Notes: generated from the letters alone by a model not told the origin. Positions 1 through 5,225 are shown, counted from the stretch's first letter. The stretch is DNA of 6,553 nt from an uncultured Pseudomonadota bacterium (GCA_903902945.1 CAIUWU010000110.1:1-6553); one strand, 5' to 3'. Numbers and translations are program-made.

Positions 1-902
1 AACAACACCTTGTCGGCTTTGACAATTTCCTGTTGCGCCCGGCGAATACCTTCCTGTTCGACCAGATTATCGCTGTCCCGCAAACCAGCCGTATCAATAA
101 TATGTAACGGCATCCCATCGAGCTGAATCCGCTCCCGCAACACATCGCGGGTAGTGCCGGCAATATCGGTCACAATTGCTGCATCATAGCCCGCCAACGC
201 ATTCAACAGACTGGACTTGCCGGCATTAGGCTTACCAGCCAGCACCACTACCATGCCGTCGCGCAGCAAGCGGCCCTGCCGGGCAGTGGCTTTGATCACC
301 GACACCTGCTGCTGCAACTGCAAAATCTTGTCCGCCACCAAGCCATCGCTGAGAAAATCAATGTCCTCATCAACAAAATCTATCGCGGCCTCAATATAAA
401 CCCGTAGCTCGATCAAAGACCCAACCAGCTGATTGATCCGTTCAGAAAAAACACCCTGCAATGACTGCTGGGCCGAACGGGCCGCCTGCTCGGTGCCACT
501 GTTGATCAGATCAGCAATCGCCTCGGCCTGAGCCAGATCTATTTTATTATTCAGAAATGCCCGTTGACTGAATTCGCCGGGCTGTGCCAGTCGTGCGCCC
601 AGAGACAGCACTCTGCGCAACAACATATCCAGCACCACATGACCGCCATGCCCATGCAGCTCCAATACAGCTTCGCCGGTAAAAGAATGAGGTGCCGGGA
701 AATACAACAGCAGTCCCGAATCAATGACTTGCTGGCCAGCATCGAGAAAAGCCGAGAAAACAGCCTGCCGGGGTTTCAGTGACTTGCTGCTGATCGCCGC
801 AGCAATGACATGCACAGCCGGCCCGGAAACCCGGATCATGCCGACACCGCCATTACCCGGCGGTGTCGCTATCGCGGCGATGGTATCGCCGTTGAGCAGC
901 AT
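1..902 (-). CDS. mnmE: tRNA uridine-5-carboxymethylaminomethyl modification GTPase MnmE (partial, C-terminus cut off)
   Basis: MnmE (TrmE) works with MnmG (GidA) to install the aminomethyl or carboxymethylaminomethyl group on C5 of wobble uridine 34 in certain tRNAs, using a formyl-tetrahydrofolate-type cofactor and GTP; it acts in the cytoplasm. The reading frame is open from the ATG at 902 to the left edge and gives 300 codons; the E. coli protein has about 454. Visible parts are the N-terminal folate-binding domain (TPPGNGGVG at residues 13-21, GEFSQRAFLNNKIDLAQAEA at 109-128), part of the helical domain, and the inserted G domain with G1 GKPNAGKS (223-230), G2 GTTRD (249-253) and G3 DTAG (270-273). 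G4 and the C-terminal Cys motif lie outside the window. The start matches the usual MnmE N-terminus (DTIAAIATPPG) and lies 5 nt after the yidC stop. No Shine-Dalgarno is visible, so translation is probably coupled to yidC. Confidence 0.97.
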   Translation of the reverse strand, partial: MLLNGDTIAAIATPPGNGGVGMIRVSGPAVHVIAAAISSKSLKPRQAVFSAFLDAGQQVIDSGLLLYFPAPHSFTGEAVLELHGHGGHVVLDMLLRRVLSLGARLAQPGEFSQRAFLNNKIDLAQAEAIADLINSGTEQAARSAQQSLQGVFSERINQLVGSLIELRVYIEAAIDFVDEDIDFLSDGLVADKILQLQQQVSVIKATARQGRLLRDGMVVVLAGKPNAGKSSLLNALAGYDAAIVTDIAGTTRDVLRERIQLDGMPLHIIDTAGLRDSDNLVEQEGIRRAQQEIVKADKVL

Positions 903-907
903 ACTAA

Positions 908-2617
908 TTAATGGTGATGATGGTGCGAATCTTCAGCCAGCACATGCTTGGTGATATACCACTGCTGAATGATGGACAGACTGTTATTACAGATCCAGTA
1001 CAACACCAGACCGGAAGGGAAGAACAGGAAGAATACCGTAAACACAATCGGGAACATCTTCATCACCTGCGCCTGCAAAGGATCAACCGGCGCCGGATTC
1101 AGGCCTTGCTGAATCTTCATGGTGATACCATACAGAATCGGCAGAATATAAAACGGATCCTGTGCCGACAAATCCTGAATCCACAGCGCAAAGTCGGCCT
1201 GACGCAATTCCACTGTTTCAATCAACACCCAGTACAGCGAGATAAATACCGGAATCTGTACCATGATAGGCAGACAGCCCCCCAAAGGATTGACCTTTTC
1301 GCGCTTATACATGGCCATCATTTCAACATTAAACTTCTGCCTGTCGTCGGCATAGCGCTCTTGCAGCTCTTTCAACCGCGGCTGAATTTTGCGCATTTTG
1401 GCCATGGACTGAAAGCTGGCTTTGGACAACTTGAAAAACAGCAACTTGATCGTGAAAGTCACACCCAAAATCGCCAAGCCCCAGTTACCGACAAACCCAT
1501 AAATCTTGTTCAGCAGCCAGTAAATACCTTTGGCAATCGGCGTCAGCCAACTGTAATCAACAGTTAATTCCAACCCCGGAGACAAAGCCTCCATTACCGG
1601 CTGAATTTTCGGCCCTACATAAAGCTGGGAACTCAATACCGCATCAGTATTAGGCTGAACCGCAACATCAGGCGAATAAGAACCGACCACATAGCGCGAA
1701 TCATTCAGCGCCTTGGTATAAAAATGATTTTCCTGATCAGCCGGTGGAATCCAGGCTGCTGCAAAATAGTGCTGAATAAAACCACTCCAGCCACCTGGCG
1801 ACACCACATTCAGATTGTCTTCGGCAATATCTTCAAATTTGATTTTTTTGTATTTGTCTTTTTCGGTGTAAACCACGCCACCGGAATAGGTTCTGATAAA
1901 ACCTTTATTGCTGTCGCTATGCTGAACGCGAACCAGCTGATCATATTGCTTGCCAGACCAGACATTGGCGGAGTTATTGATAACCTTTTGATTCACTTCA
2001 ACTACGTAACTGTTACGTTTGAAAGTATAGGTTTTGACTACCTTCAGACCTTGCCCATTATCCCAGACCAACGGCACTACCAGCGCATCCTGACCTTCCA
2101 GCAAACTGTAGCTGAGTTGCTCGGCAACGAAATTGGCATGATGATCCGGCGCCTGCGCCGAGCCGCCACTAGCCAACAGACCGGTCTGAGCCAGAAACAG
2201 ATTTTCGCTGCTACTGTCAAACAATCGAATCGGCGACAAATCTTTGGCTGGCTGCTGCAAGCCAATCAGCTCATAAGCTTTACTGACGACACTATTTTCT
2301 TTTTCGTGTGGATATTGAGTTAAATCCAAATTACGCAGCGAACCACCCTGAGTATCGATTTCCAGGGCAAACACATCGGTTTTGACACTAATGACCTTTG
2401 CTGCCGCCTGAGCAACACTGGCCACGGTAGCCTGAACCTGACCCGACTGCGCGGAAGACACTCCCGCCGGCGCTGCAACGATATCGCCACCATTAACACT
2501 AGGCTTGTCAGAAATAATGGCCTGCGGCTTCGGGCCGTAATCAATTTGCCATGACTCCCAAAGCATGTAGGAAATCATCAACATCGCCATGACAAGTACA
2601 AATCTAATGTTATCCAT
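908..2617 (-). CDS. yidC: membrane protein insertase YidC (Oxa1/Alb3 family)
   Basis: Inner-membrane insertase and chaperone that inserts and folds membrane proteins, alone or with SecYEG. The 569 residues (E. coli 548) follow the Gram-negative layout. TM1 is at about 5-20, followed by a large periplasmic domain. The conserved core begins near residue 365, with TM2 about 377-395, the cytoplasmic helical hairpin (SMAKMRKIQPRLKEL), TM3 about 446-467, TM4 about 488-502 and TM5 about 521-550. Family signatures include VNPLGGCLP (442-450), ELRQADFALWIQDLSAQDP and FPSGLVLYW. The hydrophilic-groove Arg of E. coli (R366) aligns with Lys391, a conservative change. The protein ends AEDS plus five His, instead of the basic tail of E. 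coli YidC. The ATG at 2617 follows the yidD stop by 6 nt; only a weak TTGAG precedes it. The identification is secure. Confidence 0.98.
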   Translation of the reverse strand: MDNIRFVLVMAMLMISYMLWESWQIDYGPKPQAIISDKPSVNGGDIVAAPAGVSSAQSGQVQATVASVAQAAAKVISVKTDVFALEIDTQGGSLRNLDLTQYPHEKENSVVSKAYELIGLQQPAKDLSPIRLFDSSSENLFLAQTGLLASGGSAQAPDHHANFVAEQLSYSLLEGQDALVVPLVWDNGQGLKVVKTYTFKRNSYVVEVNQKVINNSANVWSGKQYDQLVRVQHSDSNKGFIRTYSGGVVYTEKDKYKKIKFEDIAEDNLNVVSPGGWSGFIQHYFAAAWIPPADQENHFYTKALNDSRYVVGSYSPDVAVQPNTDAVLSSQLYVGPKIQPVMEALSPGLELTVDYSWLTPIAKGIYWLLNKIYGFVGNWGLAILGVTFTIKLLFFKLSKASFQSMAKMRKIQPRLKELQERYADDRQKFNVEMMAMYKREKVNPLGGCLPIMVQIPVFISLYWVLIETVELRQADFALWIQDLSAQDPFYILPILYGITMKIQQGLNPAPVDPLQAQVMKMFPIVFTVFFLFFPSGLVLYWICNNSLSIIQQWYITKHVLAEDSHHHHH

Positions 2618-2623
2618 TGTTAT

Positions 2624-2845
2624 TTACTCAAATTTTTTTGGAACAGGATCGATACCACCCTCATGAAAAGGATGACATTTCAATAAGCGTCGAAACGTGA
2701 GGTAGCAGCCTTTGGCAGCACCATGCAACTGGATTGCCTCTAAGCCATAACTTGAACAGCTGGGATAAAACCGACATCTGGGCCCCAGCAATGGACTTAT
2801 GAAGTATTTGTAAGCCTTAATTAGGGCTATGAGCAAGACTCGCAC
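2624..2845 (-). CDS. yidD: membrane protein insertion efficiency factor YidD
   Basis: Small membrane-associated protein (73 aa) of the YidD/haemolytic family, thought to help YidC-dependent insertion of inner-membrane proteins. It has an amphipathic N-terminal helix (about 3-20), then the family core ISPLLGPRCRFYPSCSSYG (about 16-34), and then FRRLLKCHPF, GG and DPVP near the C-terminus. Cys24, Cys30 and Cys57 fall in conserved motif positions. The start is GTG at 2845 (valine codon read as Met). It lies inside rnpA, giving a 29-nt overlap in a different frame, so its ribosome entry site is within the rnpA coding sequence; only a weak GGTAG precedes it. Compared with E. coli YidD it lacks about ten N-terminal residues, mostly outside the conserved region. 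Placement between rnpA and yidC is the standard arrangement and supports the call. Confidence 0.96.
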   Translation of the reverse strand: MRVLLIALIKAYKYFISPLLGPRCRFYPSCSSYGLEAIQLHGAAKGCYLTFRRLLKCHPFHEGGIDPVPKKFE

Positions 2846-3194
2846 GTTCTACCAATTTCAGCCAATGCCGATCCAATGACTTCCTTAATATCAAAGAGGG
2901 CGCGTTTAAGGCATCCCCCCGAGCCATGACAACAATATCAATATTTCCGATATGTTGCCGCTGCAGCCGAAAGCTTTCCCGAGCAGCCCGTTTAATGCGA
3001 TTCCGTGCGACTGCTGTTTTTATTGATTTTTTGGCTATTGCTAATCCTAGTCGCGGATGGCTTAAACAGTTCGCAGTGGCCAGCACCGTAAAATATTTAT
3101 CCGCAGACCGGGAAGGATTAGCAAATACATTTTTATAATCAGCTGGCGTCCTTAACCTTAGCTGAACAGGAAAGCAAAAATCTTCCGAAAACAA
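2817..3194 (-). CDS. rnpA: ribonuclease P protein component (RnpA, TTG start)
   Basis: Protein subunit of RNase P, which binds the catalytic RNA (rnpB) and the 5' leader of pre-tRNA during 5' maturation. The 125 residues (E. coli 119) contain FPVQLRLRTPADYKNVF (8-24) aligning with the E. coli N-terminal region, the beta strand RLGLAIAKK (48-56), and the diagnostic RNR helix ARNRIKRAARESFR (63-76). The frame is closed immediately upstream by the rpmH stop codon, and the first codon after that stop is TTG (3194-3192). No ATG or GTG occurs in frame near the expected N-terminus; the first GTG is around codon 37, well inside the conserved region. TTG is therefore the only sensible start. No good Shine-Dalgarno is seen at normal spacing, so reinitiation after rpmH translation is likely. 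The 3' end overlaps yidD by 29 nt. Confidence 0.95.
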   Translation of the reverse strand: MFSEDFCFPVQLRLRTPADYKNVFANPSRSADKYFTVLATANCLSHPRLGLAIAKKSIKTAVARNRIKRAARESFRLQRQHIGNIDIVVMARGDALNAPSLILRKSLDRHWLKLVERASLAHSPN

Positions 3195-3329
3195 TTAGAC
3201 GGTCAAAGATGCGCGACCTTTTGCTCTACGCGCATTGATTACTTTACGACCACCGACTGTTGCCATTCTTGCGCGAAAACCGTGAGTTCTGGCACGTTTG
3301 ATTTTGCTAGGTTGATACGTTCTTTTCAT
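3195..3329 (-). CDS. rpmH: 50S ribosomal protein L34
   Basis: L34 is a small, very basic protein of the large ribosomal subunit. The reading frame encodes 44 residues starting MKRTYQPSK, then KRARTHGFRARMATVGGRKV, and ending NARRAKGRASLTV. This is the canonical L34 signature, of usual length. The ATG is at 3329, with AGG of ACAGGC about 9 nt upstream as a modest ribosome binding site. The TAA stop (3197-3195) directly touches the rnpA TTG in the same frame. It is the first gene of the minus-strand rpmH-rnpA-yidD-yidC-mnmE cluster, with a strong promoter about 38-67 nt upstream of its start. dnaA, which lies upstream of rpmH in many gammaproteobacteria, is absent here. Confidence 0.98.
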   Translation of the reverse strand: MKRTYQPSKIKRARTHGFRARMATVGGRKVINARRAKGRASLTV

Positions 3330-3360
3330 GTGCTACTGCCTGTAAAACGGGTAAAAAAGA

Positions 3361-3388
3361 CCGCCGATAATACGTTAACTCTCGGCGG
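3361..3388. repeat. inverted repeat across the rpmH promoter
   Basis: CCGCCGA (3361-3367) and TCGGCGG (3382-3388) are perfect 7-bp inverted arms separated by 14 bp. They enclose the -10 box and most of the spacer of the rpmH promoter. This could be an operator for a dimeric regulator. Because it lies almost wholly upstream of the predicted transcription start, an RNA hairpin is less likely. Function is inferred from position only. Confidence 0.5.
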
Positions 3389-3396
3389 GCTGTCAA
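3367..3396 (-). promoter_or_regulatory. sigma70-type promoter for rpmH operon
   Basis: On the minus strand a perfect -35 TTGACA (3396-3391) is followed by an 18-bp spacer and a -10 TATTAT (3372-3367). The predicted transcript starts near 3360, leaving a leader of about 30 nt before the rpmH ATG. This near-consensus element fits a highly expressed ribosomal protein operon. The -10 and spacer lie inside an inverted repeat (3361-3388). Confidence 0.75.
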
Positions 3397-3479
3397 TTTA
3401 ATGAGCTCAAACTCAATGTGCGGCGCATTCTAAGTTACTTTTTGAGGCTTGTCGACGGCAAAACCAATCAAAATGGAGG

Positions 3480-3507
3480 AGCGGCTTTTATTTTAAAACA
3501 CGCCGCT
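3480..3507. repeat. inverted repeat upstream of the ispB -35
   Basis: AGCGGC (3480-3485) and GCCGCT (3502-3507) form perfect 6-bp arms. Inside them TTTT (3486-3489) can pair with AAAA (3495-3498). The element ends two bases before the ispB -35 hexamer. A further half-site, GCGGCTATTTAAT, occurs at 3541-3553 and resembles GCGGCTTTTATTT at 3481-3493. An operator role is possible; the sequence alone does not show it. Confidence 0.4.
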
Positions 3508-3508
3508 A

Positions 3509-3538
3509 TTGACACTATTCGCTAATTTTCATTAGCAT
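3509..3538 (+). promoter_or_regulatory. candidate sigma70 promoter for ispB
   Basis: A perfect -35 TTGACA (3509-3514) is followed by 18 bp and TAGCAT (3533-3538), which matches the TATAAT consensus at four of six positions. Transcription would start near 3545, about 44 nt before the ispB ATG. The weak -10 lowers confidence. It faces away from the rpmH promoter, making 3330-3588 a divergent control region. Confidence 0.5.
3521..3536. repeat. 16-bp palindrome between ispB -35 and -10
   Basis: GCTAAT (3521-3526) and ATTAGC (3531-3536) are perfect arms around TTTC. The element fills the second half of the spacer and runs into the predicted -10 of ispB. That position would suit a repressor operator; it could also be a chance AT-rich palindrome. 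Confidence 0.4.
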
Positions 3539-3588
3539 TCGCGGCTATTTAATCATTCGGTCCCTGGCCGAAACACTGACAAACAACC

Positions 3589-4590
3589 ATGACCACTGAC
3601 TCTACACCAGCGTCAACAACGATTGACTTCGACTCCATCAAAAAATTGACGACTACCGAATCGTTGGCTGTAGATCAATTGATTCTTAATGAACTGAGTT
3701 CTGATGTAGTTCTGATCAACCAGATCGGCCACTACATTATTAGCAACGGTGGCAAACGCCTGCGTCCGATGCTGCACCTGCTGGCCGCCAAAGCGCTGGG
3801 CGAAACCAACCAACACCATCTGATTCTGGCGGCGGTGATCGAATTCATCCACACCGCTACCTTGCTGCATGACGATGTAGTCGATGAATCGGAACTGCGT
3901 CGTGGCCGCGAATCGGCCAATGCCGTCTGGGGCAATGCCGCCAGCGTTCTGGTGGGCGATTATCTGTACTCCAGCGCCTTTGAAATGATGGTTCGCACCA
4001 ACAATATGCGGGTGATGGATGTGCTTTCCAAAACCACCACCGCGATTGCCGAAGGCGAAGTATTACAGTTACTCAACTGCAACAATCCCGATACAACCGA
4101 AGAGAAATATCTGGAAGTAATTGCCCGTAAGACCGCGATTCTGTTTAGCACCGCCACCCGTTTGGCCGCCATCATCTCGGGCAGCAGCAGCGACGTTGAA
4201 AATGCCTTAGCCATTTACGGACAACAGCTGGGCGTTGCCTTTCAGCTGATCGATGACGCGCTGGATTACAAAGCCAGCACCGAAGAATTAGGCAAGAACC
4301 TCGGCGATGATCTGGCCGAAGGCAAACCGACCTTGCCACTGATTTACGCGATTCAGCACGGCACCCCGGCGCAGGCCGAGATTATCATCAATGCCATTCG
4401 CGAAGGCTCTCGCGAGGCATTCAATGAGGTTTACGCAATCGTCAAAGCCACCAATGCGATTGAATACACCGAGCAATGCGCACATCGTGCTGCCGCACTG
4501 GCTATTGAATCGCTAAGCTGTCTACCCGATTCGGACTACAAAACCGCTCTGGAGCAACTAGCCCGTTTTTCAGTACAACGCGATCACTGA
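3589..4590 (+). CDS. ispB: octaprenyl (long-chain polyprenyl) diphosphate synthase IspB
   Basis: Trans-prenyltransferase that adds isopentenyl diphosphate units to farnesyl diphosphate, making the long isoprenoid tail of ubiquinone and menaquinone. The 333 residues carry GGKRLRP (54-60), the first aspartate-rich motif DDVVD (95-99) followed by RRG (104-106), the EGEVLQL segment (155-161), the second aspartate-rich motif DDALD (222-226), and the GDDLAEGKPTLPL region (239-251). Small residues (A90, T91) lie four to five positions before the first motif, which is compatible with long products. The sequence follows E. coli IspB closely to the end (SVQRDH against AVQRDR), so C40 is the likely chain length, though length cannot be proved by eye. 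The N-terminus is about 12-15 residues longer than in E. coli. ATG 3589 is the only plausible start; no Shine-Dalgarno is evident. It is divergent from rpmH, and no intrinsic terminator was seen after it. Confidence 0.96.
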   Translation: MTTDSTPASTTIDFDSIKKLTTTESLAVDQLILNELSSDVVLINQIGHYIISNGGKRLRPMLHLLAAKALGETNQHHLILAAVIEFIHTATLLHDDVVDESELRRGRESANAVWGNAASVLVGDYLYSSAFEMMVRTNNMRVMDVLSKTTTAIAEGEVLQLLNCNNPDTTEEKYLEVIARKTAILFSTATRLAAIISGSSSDVENALAIYGQQLGVAFQLIDDALDYKASTEELGKNLGDDLAEGKPTLPLIYAIQHGTPAQAEIIINAIREGSREAFNEVYAIVKATNAIEYTEQCAHRAAALAIESLSCLPDSDYKTALEQLARFSVQRDH

Positions 4591-4690
4591 AATCAGCGCC
4601 CTTCATCCACAGTCGTTTGTCGCACAAAATCAACGGTGACTTGGACCAACCCGCCTGAGATCAGCAAACCAAACTGAAACACAAACATTC

Positions 4691-4846
4691 AAAGCCTGTC
4701 GGCTTGCAAAAAGCTCATCAGCGACGCAAAGCGCCCTTCACAGGCCTAGCGGCGCAGAAAGCAAGCGCCATAAGGATGATTTTCTTAGCGTGACTGGGGT
4801 TTGCCTCGCAAACGCAGTAGCTCCCGCCTATTAAGTGACCCGGGAG
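4691..4846 (+). ncRNA. candidate structured RNA resembling a c-di-GMP-I (GEMM-I) riboswitch
   Basis: Pieces recalled as conserved in GEMM-I aptamers occur here in order. They are GCAAA (4706-4710), a small hairpin GCT-CATC-AGC (4713-4722), GACGCAAAGC (4723-4732), GGCCTA (4743-4748), and a 3' GGGGTTTGCC (4796-4805) resembling the family's 3' GGGTTGCC. GCAAA can pair with TTTGC (4800-4804) to close the element. That same TTTGC is also part of a perfect hairpin GTTTGC-CTC-GCAAAC (4799-4813), giving two exclusive folds, as expected of a switch. Further stems are AAGCC/GGCTT (4692-4705), GGCGC/GCGCC (4751-4769) and CTCCCG/CGGGAG (4821-4846). Against it: ten bases, not about four, separate GACGCAAAGC from GGCCTA, the usual GNRA loop is missing, and no target gene or U-tract follows. 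It may be a divergent, degenerate or unrelated RNA. Confidence 0.4.
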
Positions 4847-5009
4847 GCAAAAGAACCGGGCAACGCACAGCTTACATACTGTCCATCGTTACCGACAAAA
4901 CACAAAATATTGCCTAAATCCTGGGCTACCTCAAACCTTGACCAGCAATAAACAGCGCTGACAAAAAACCACCCAACCCGTTAGCAAATACCCACAAAAC
5001 CCATTGTTT

Positions 5010-5015
5010 TATAAG
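5010..5015 (+). promoter_or_regulatory. possible -10 element for thiC
   Basis: TATAAG matches the -10 consensus at five of six positions and would give a leader of about 200 nt containing the whole TPP aptamer. No good -35 is found 16-18 bp upstream, so the assignment is weak. Confidence 0.25.
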
Positions 5016-5079
5016 CTTTTAGCGCCGCCACCAATGCGCACCAGACTTGCAATCCAAGCCATTATCCATTACCTTAGCG

Positions 5080-5099
5080 CCCTACCTGAAAGGCTAGGG
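5080..5099 (+). promoter_or_regulatory. hairpin competing with the 5' side of the TPP aptamer
   Basis: CCCTA (5080-5084) pairs with TAGGG (5095-5099), and CCT/AGG can pair inside around GAA. The 3' arm is the conserved TAGGGG strand needed for the aptamer's P1/P2 junction, so this hairpin and the TPP-bound fold cannot coexist. It may act as a folding intermediate or anti-aptamer. Confidence 0.4.
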
Positions 5100-5180
5100 G
5101 TGCTTTTTGTAAAGGATTCATCCAAAAAGCTGAGAAAAACCCTTTGAACCTGAACCGGATAATACCGGCGTAGGAAAGCC
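5092..5180 (+). promoter_or_regulatory. TPP riboswitch aptamer (thi box)
   Basis: The thiamine pyrophosphate-binding aptamer is unmistakable. It has AGGGGTGC (5096-5103), GCTGAGA (5129-5135), ACCCTTTGAACCTGA (5139-5153) and CCGGATAATACCGGCGTAGG (5155-5174). P1 is GGCT (5092-5095) with AGCC (5177-5180). P3 is a perfect 7-bp stem CTTTTTG (5103-5109) with CAAAAAG (5123-5129). The pyrimidine-sensing helix carries GCTGAGA, and the diphosphate-sensing side carries GGATAATACCGG. It lies 45 nt upstream of thiC, so it should turn thiC down when TPP is abundant. Confidence 0.97.
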
Positions 5181-5220
5181 AAGTTCTTACCTGCGCTCGT
5201 GAATTTTGTTTTTTTGGAGT
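5168..5220 (+). promoter_or_regulatory. thiC riboswitch expression platform and ribosome binding site
   Basis: GCGTAGG (5168-5174), the conserved 3' part of the aptamer, can pair with CCTGCGC (5190-5196) in a 7-bp helix with one U-G wobble. This helix would break the aptamer and so suits the ligand-free state. When TPP forms P1, the freed GCTC (5195-5198) can pair with GAGT (5217-5220), covering the thiC Shine-Dalgarno GGAG (5216-5219), which lies 6 nt before the ATG. That suggests control of translation initiation. A T-rich run (5204-5215) follows the first helix, so premature termination is an alternative, but the pairing logic there would be reversed. Confidence 0.5.
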
Positions 5221-5225
5221 TTTAA

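Larger units (their letters stand above)
4591..5091. other. 500-bp intergenic region between ispB and the thiC riboswitch
   Basis: No convincing protein gene is present on either strand. The first 100 bp hold nothing recognisable, and no U-tract terminator for ispB. About 4691-4846 is rich in stem-loops (see the GEMM-like RNA entry). About 4880-5005 is C- and A-rich with no recognisable feature. TATAAG at 5010-5015 may be the thiC -10. A short frame from ATG 5034 to 5147 runs into the TPP aptamer and lacks a ribosome binding site. A 20-bp hairpin (5080-5099) abuts the aptamer. Confidence 0.6.

Noticed and set aside
908..925. His run as a cloning tag or vector contamination
   Set aside because: There are only five His codons, and the sequence continues directly into native mnmE in the normal gene order, so it is genomic.
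911..1567. Long plus-strand open frame opposite yidC (218 codons)
   Set aside because: Antisense shadow of the conserved YidC core; it shows no family resemblance and no ribosome binding site.
1724..2323. Plus-strand open frame of 199 codons opposite the YidC periplasmic domain
   Set aside because: Antisense shadow of a clear yidC gene, with no recognisable motif of its own.
3475..3481. Strong Shine-Dalgarno-like GGAGGAG upstream of ispB
   Set aside because: No start codon follows at usable spacing; it is over 100 nt from the ispB ATG and upstream of the predicted promoter.
4600..4609. DnaA-box-like TCATCCACA (one mismatch to TTATCCACA)
   Set aside because: It is a single copy with no neighbouring boxes and no AT-rich unwinding element; an origin is not supported here or at 3330-3588.
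4588..4610. Possible terminator hairpin after ispB (CTGA/TCAG)
   Set aside because: The stem is only 3-4 bp with no following T-tract, so it is too weak to call.
5034..5147. Small open frame (37 codons) starting before the TPP riboswitch
   Set aside because: It has no ribosome binding site and most of it is aptamer sequence whose conservation is explained by RNA structure.
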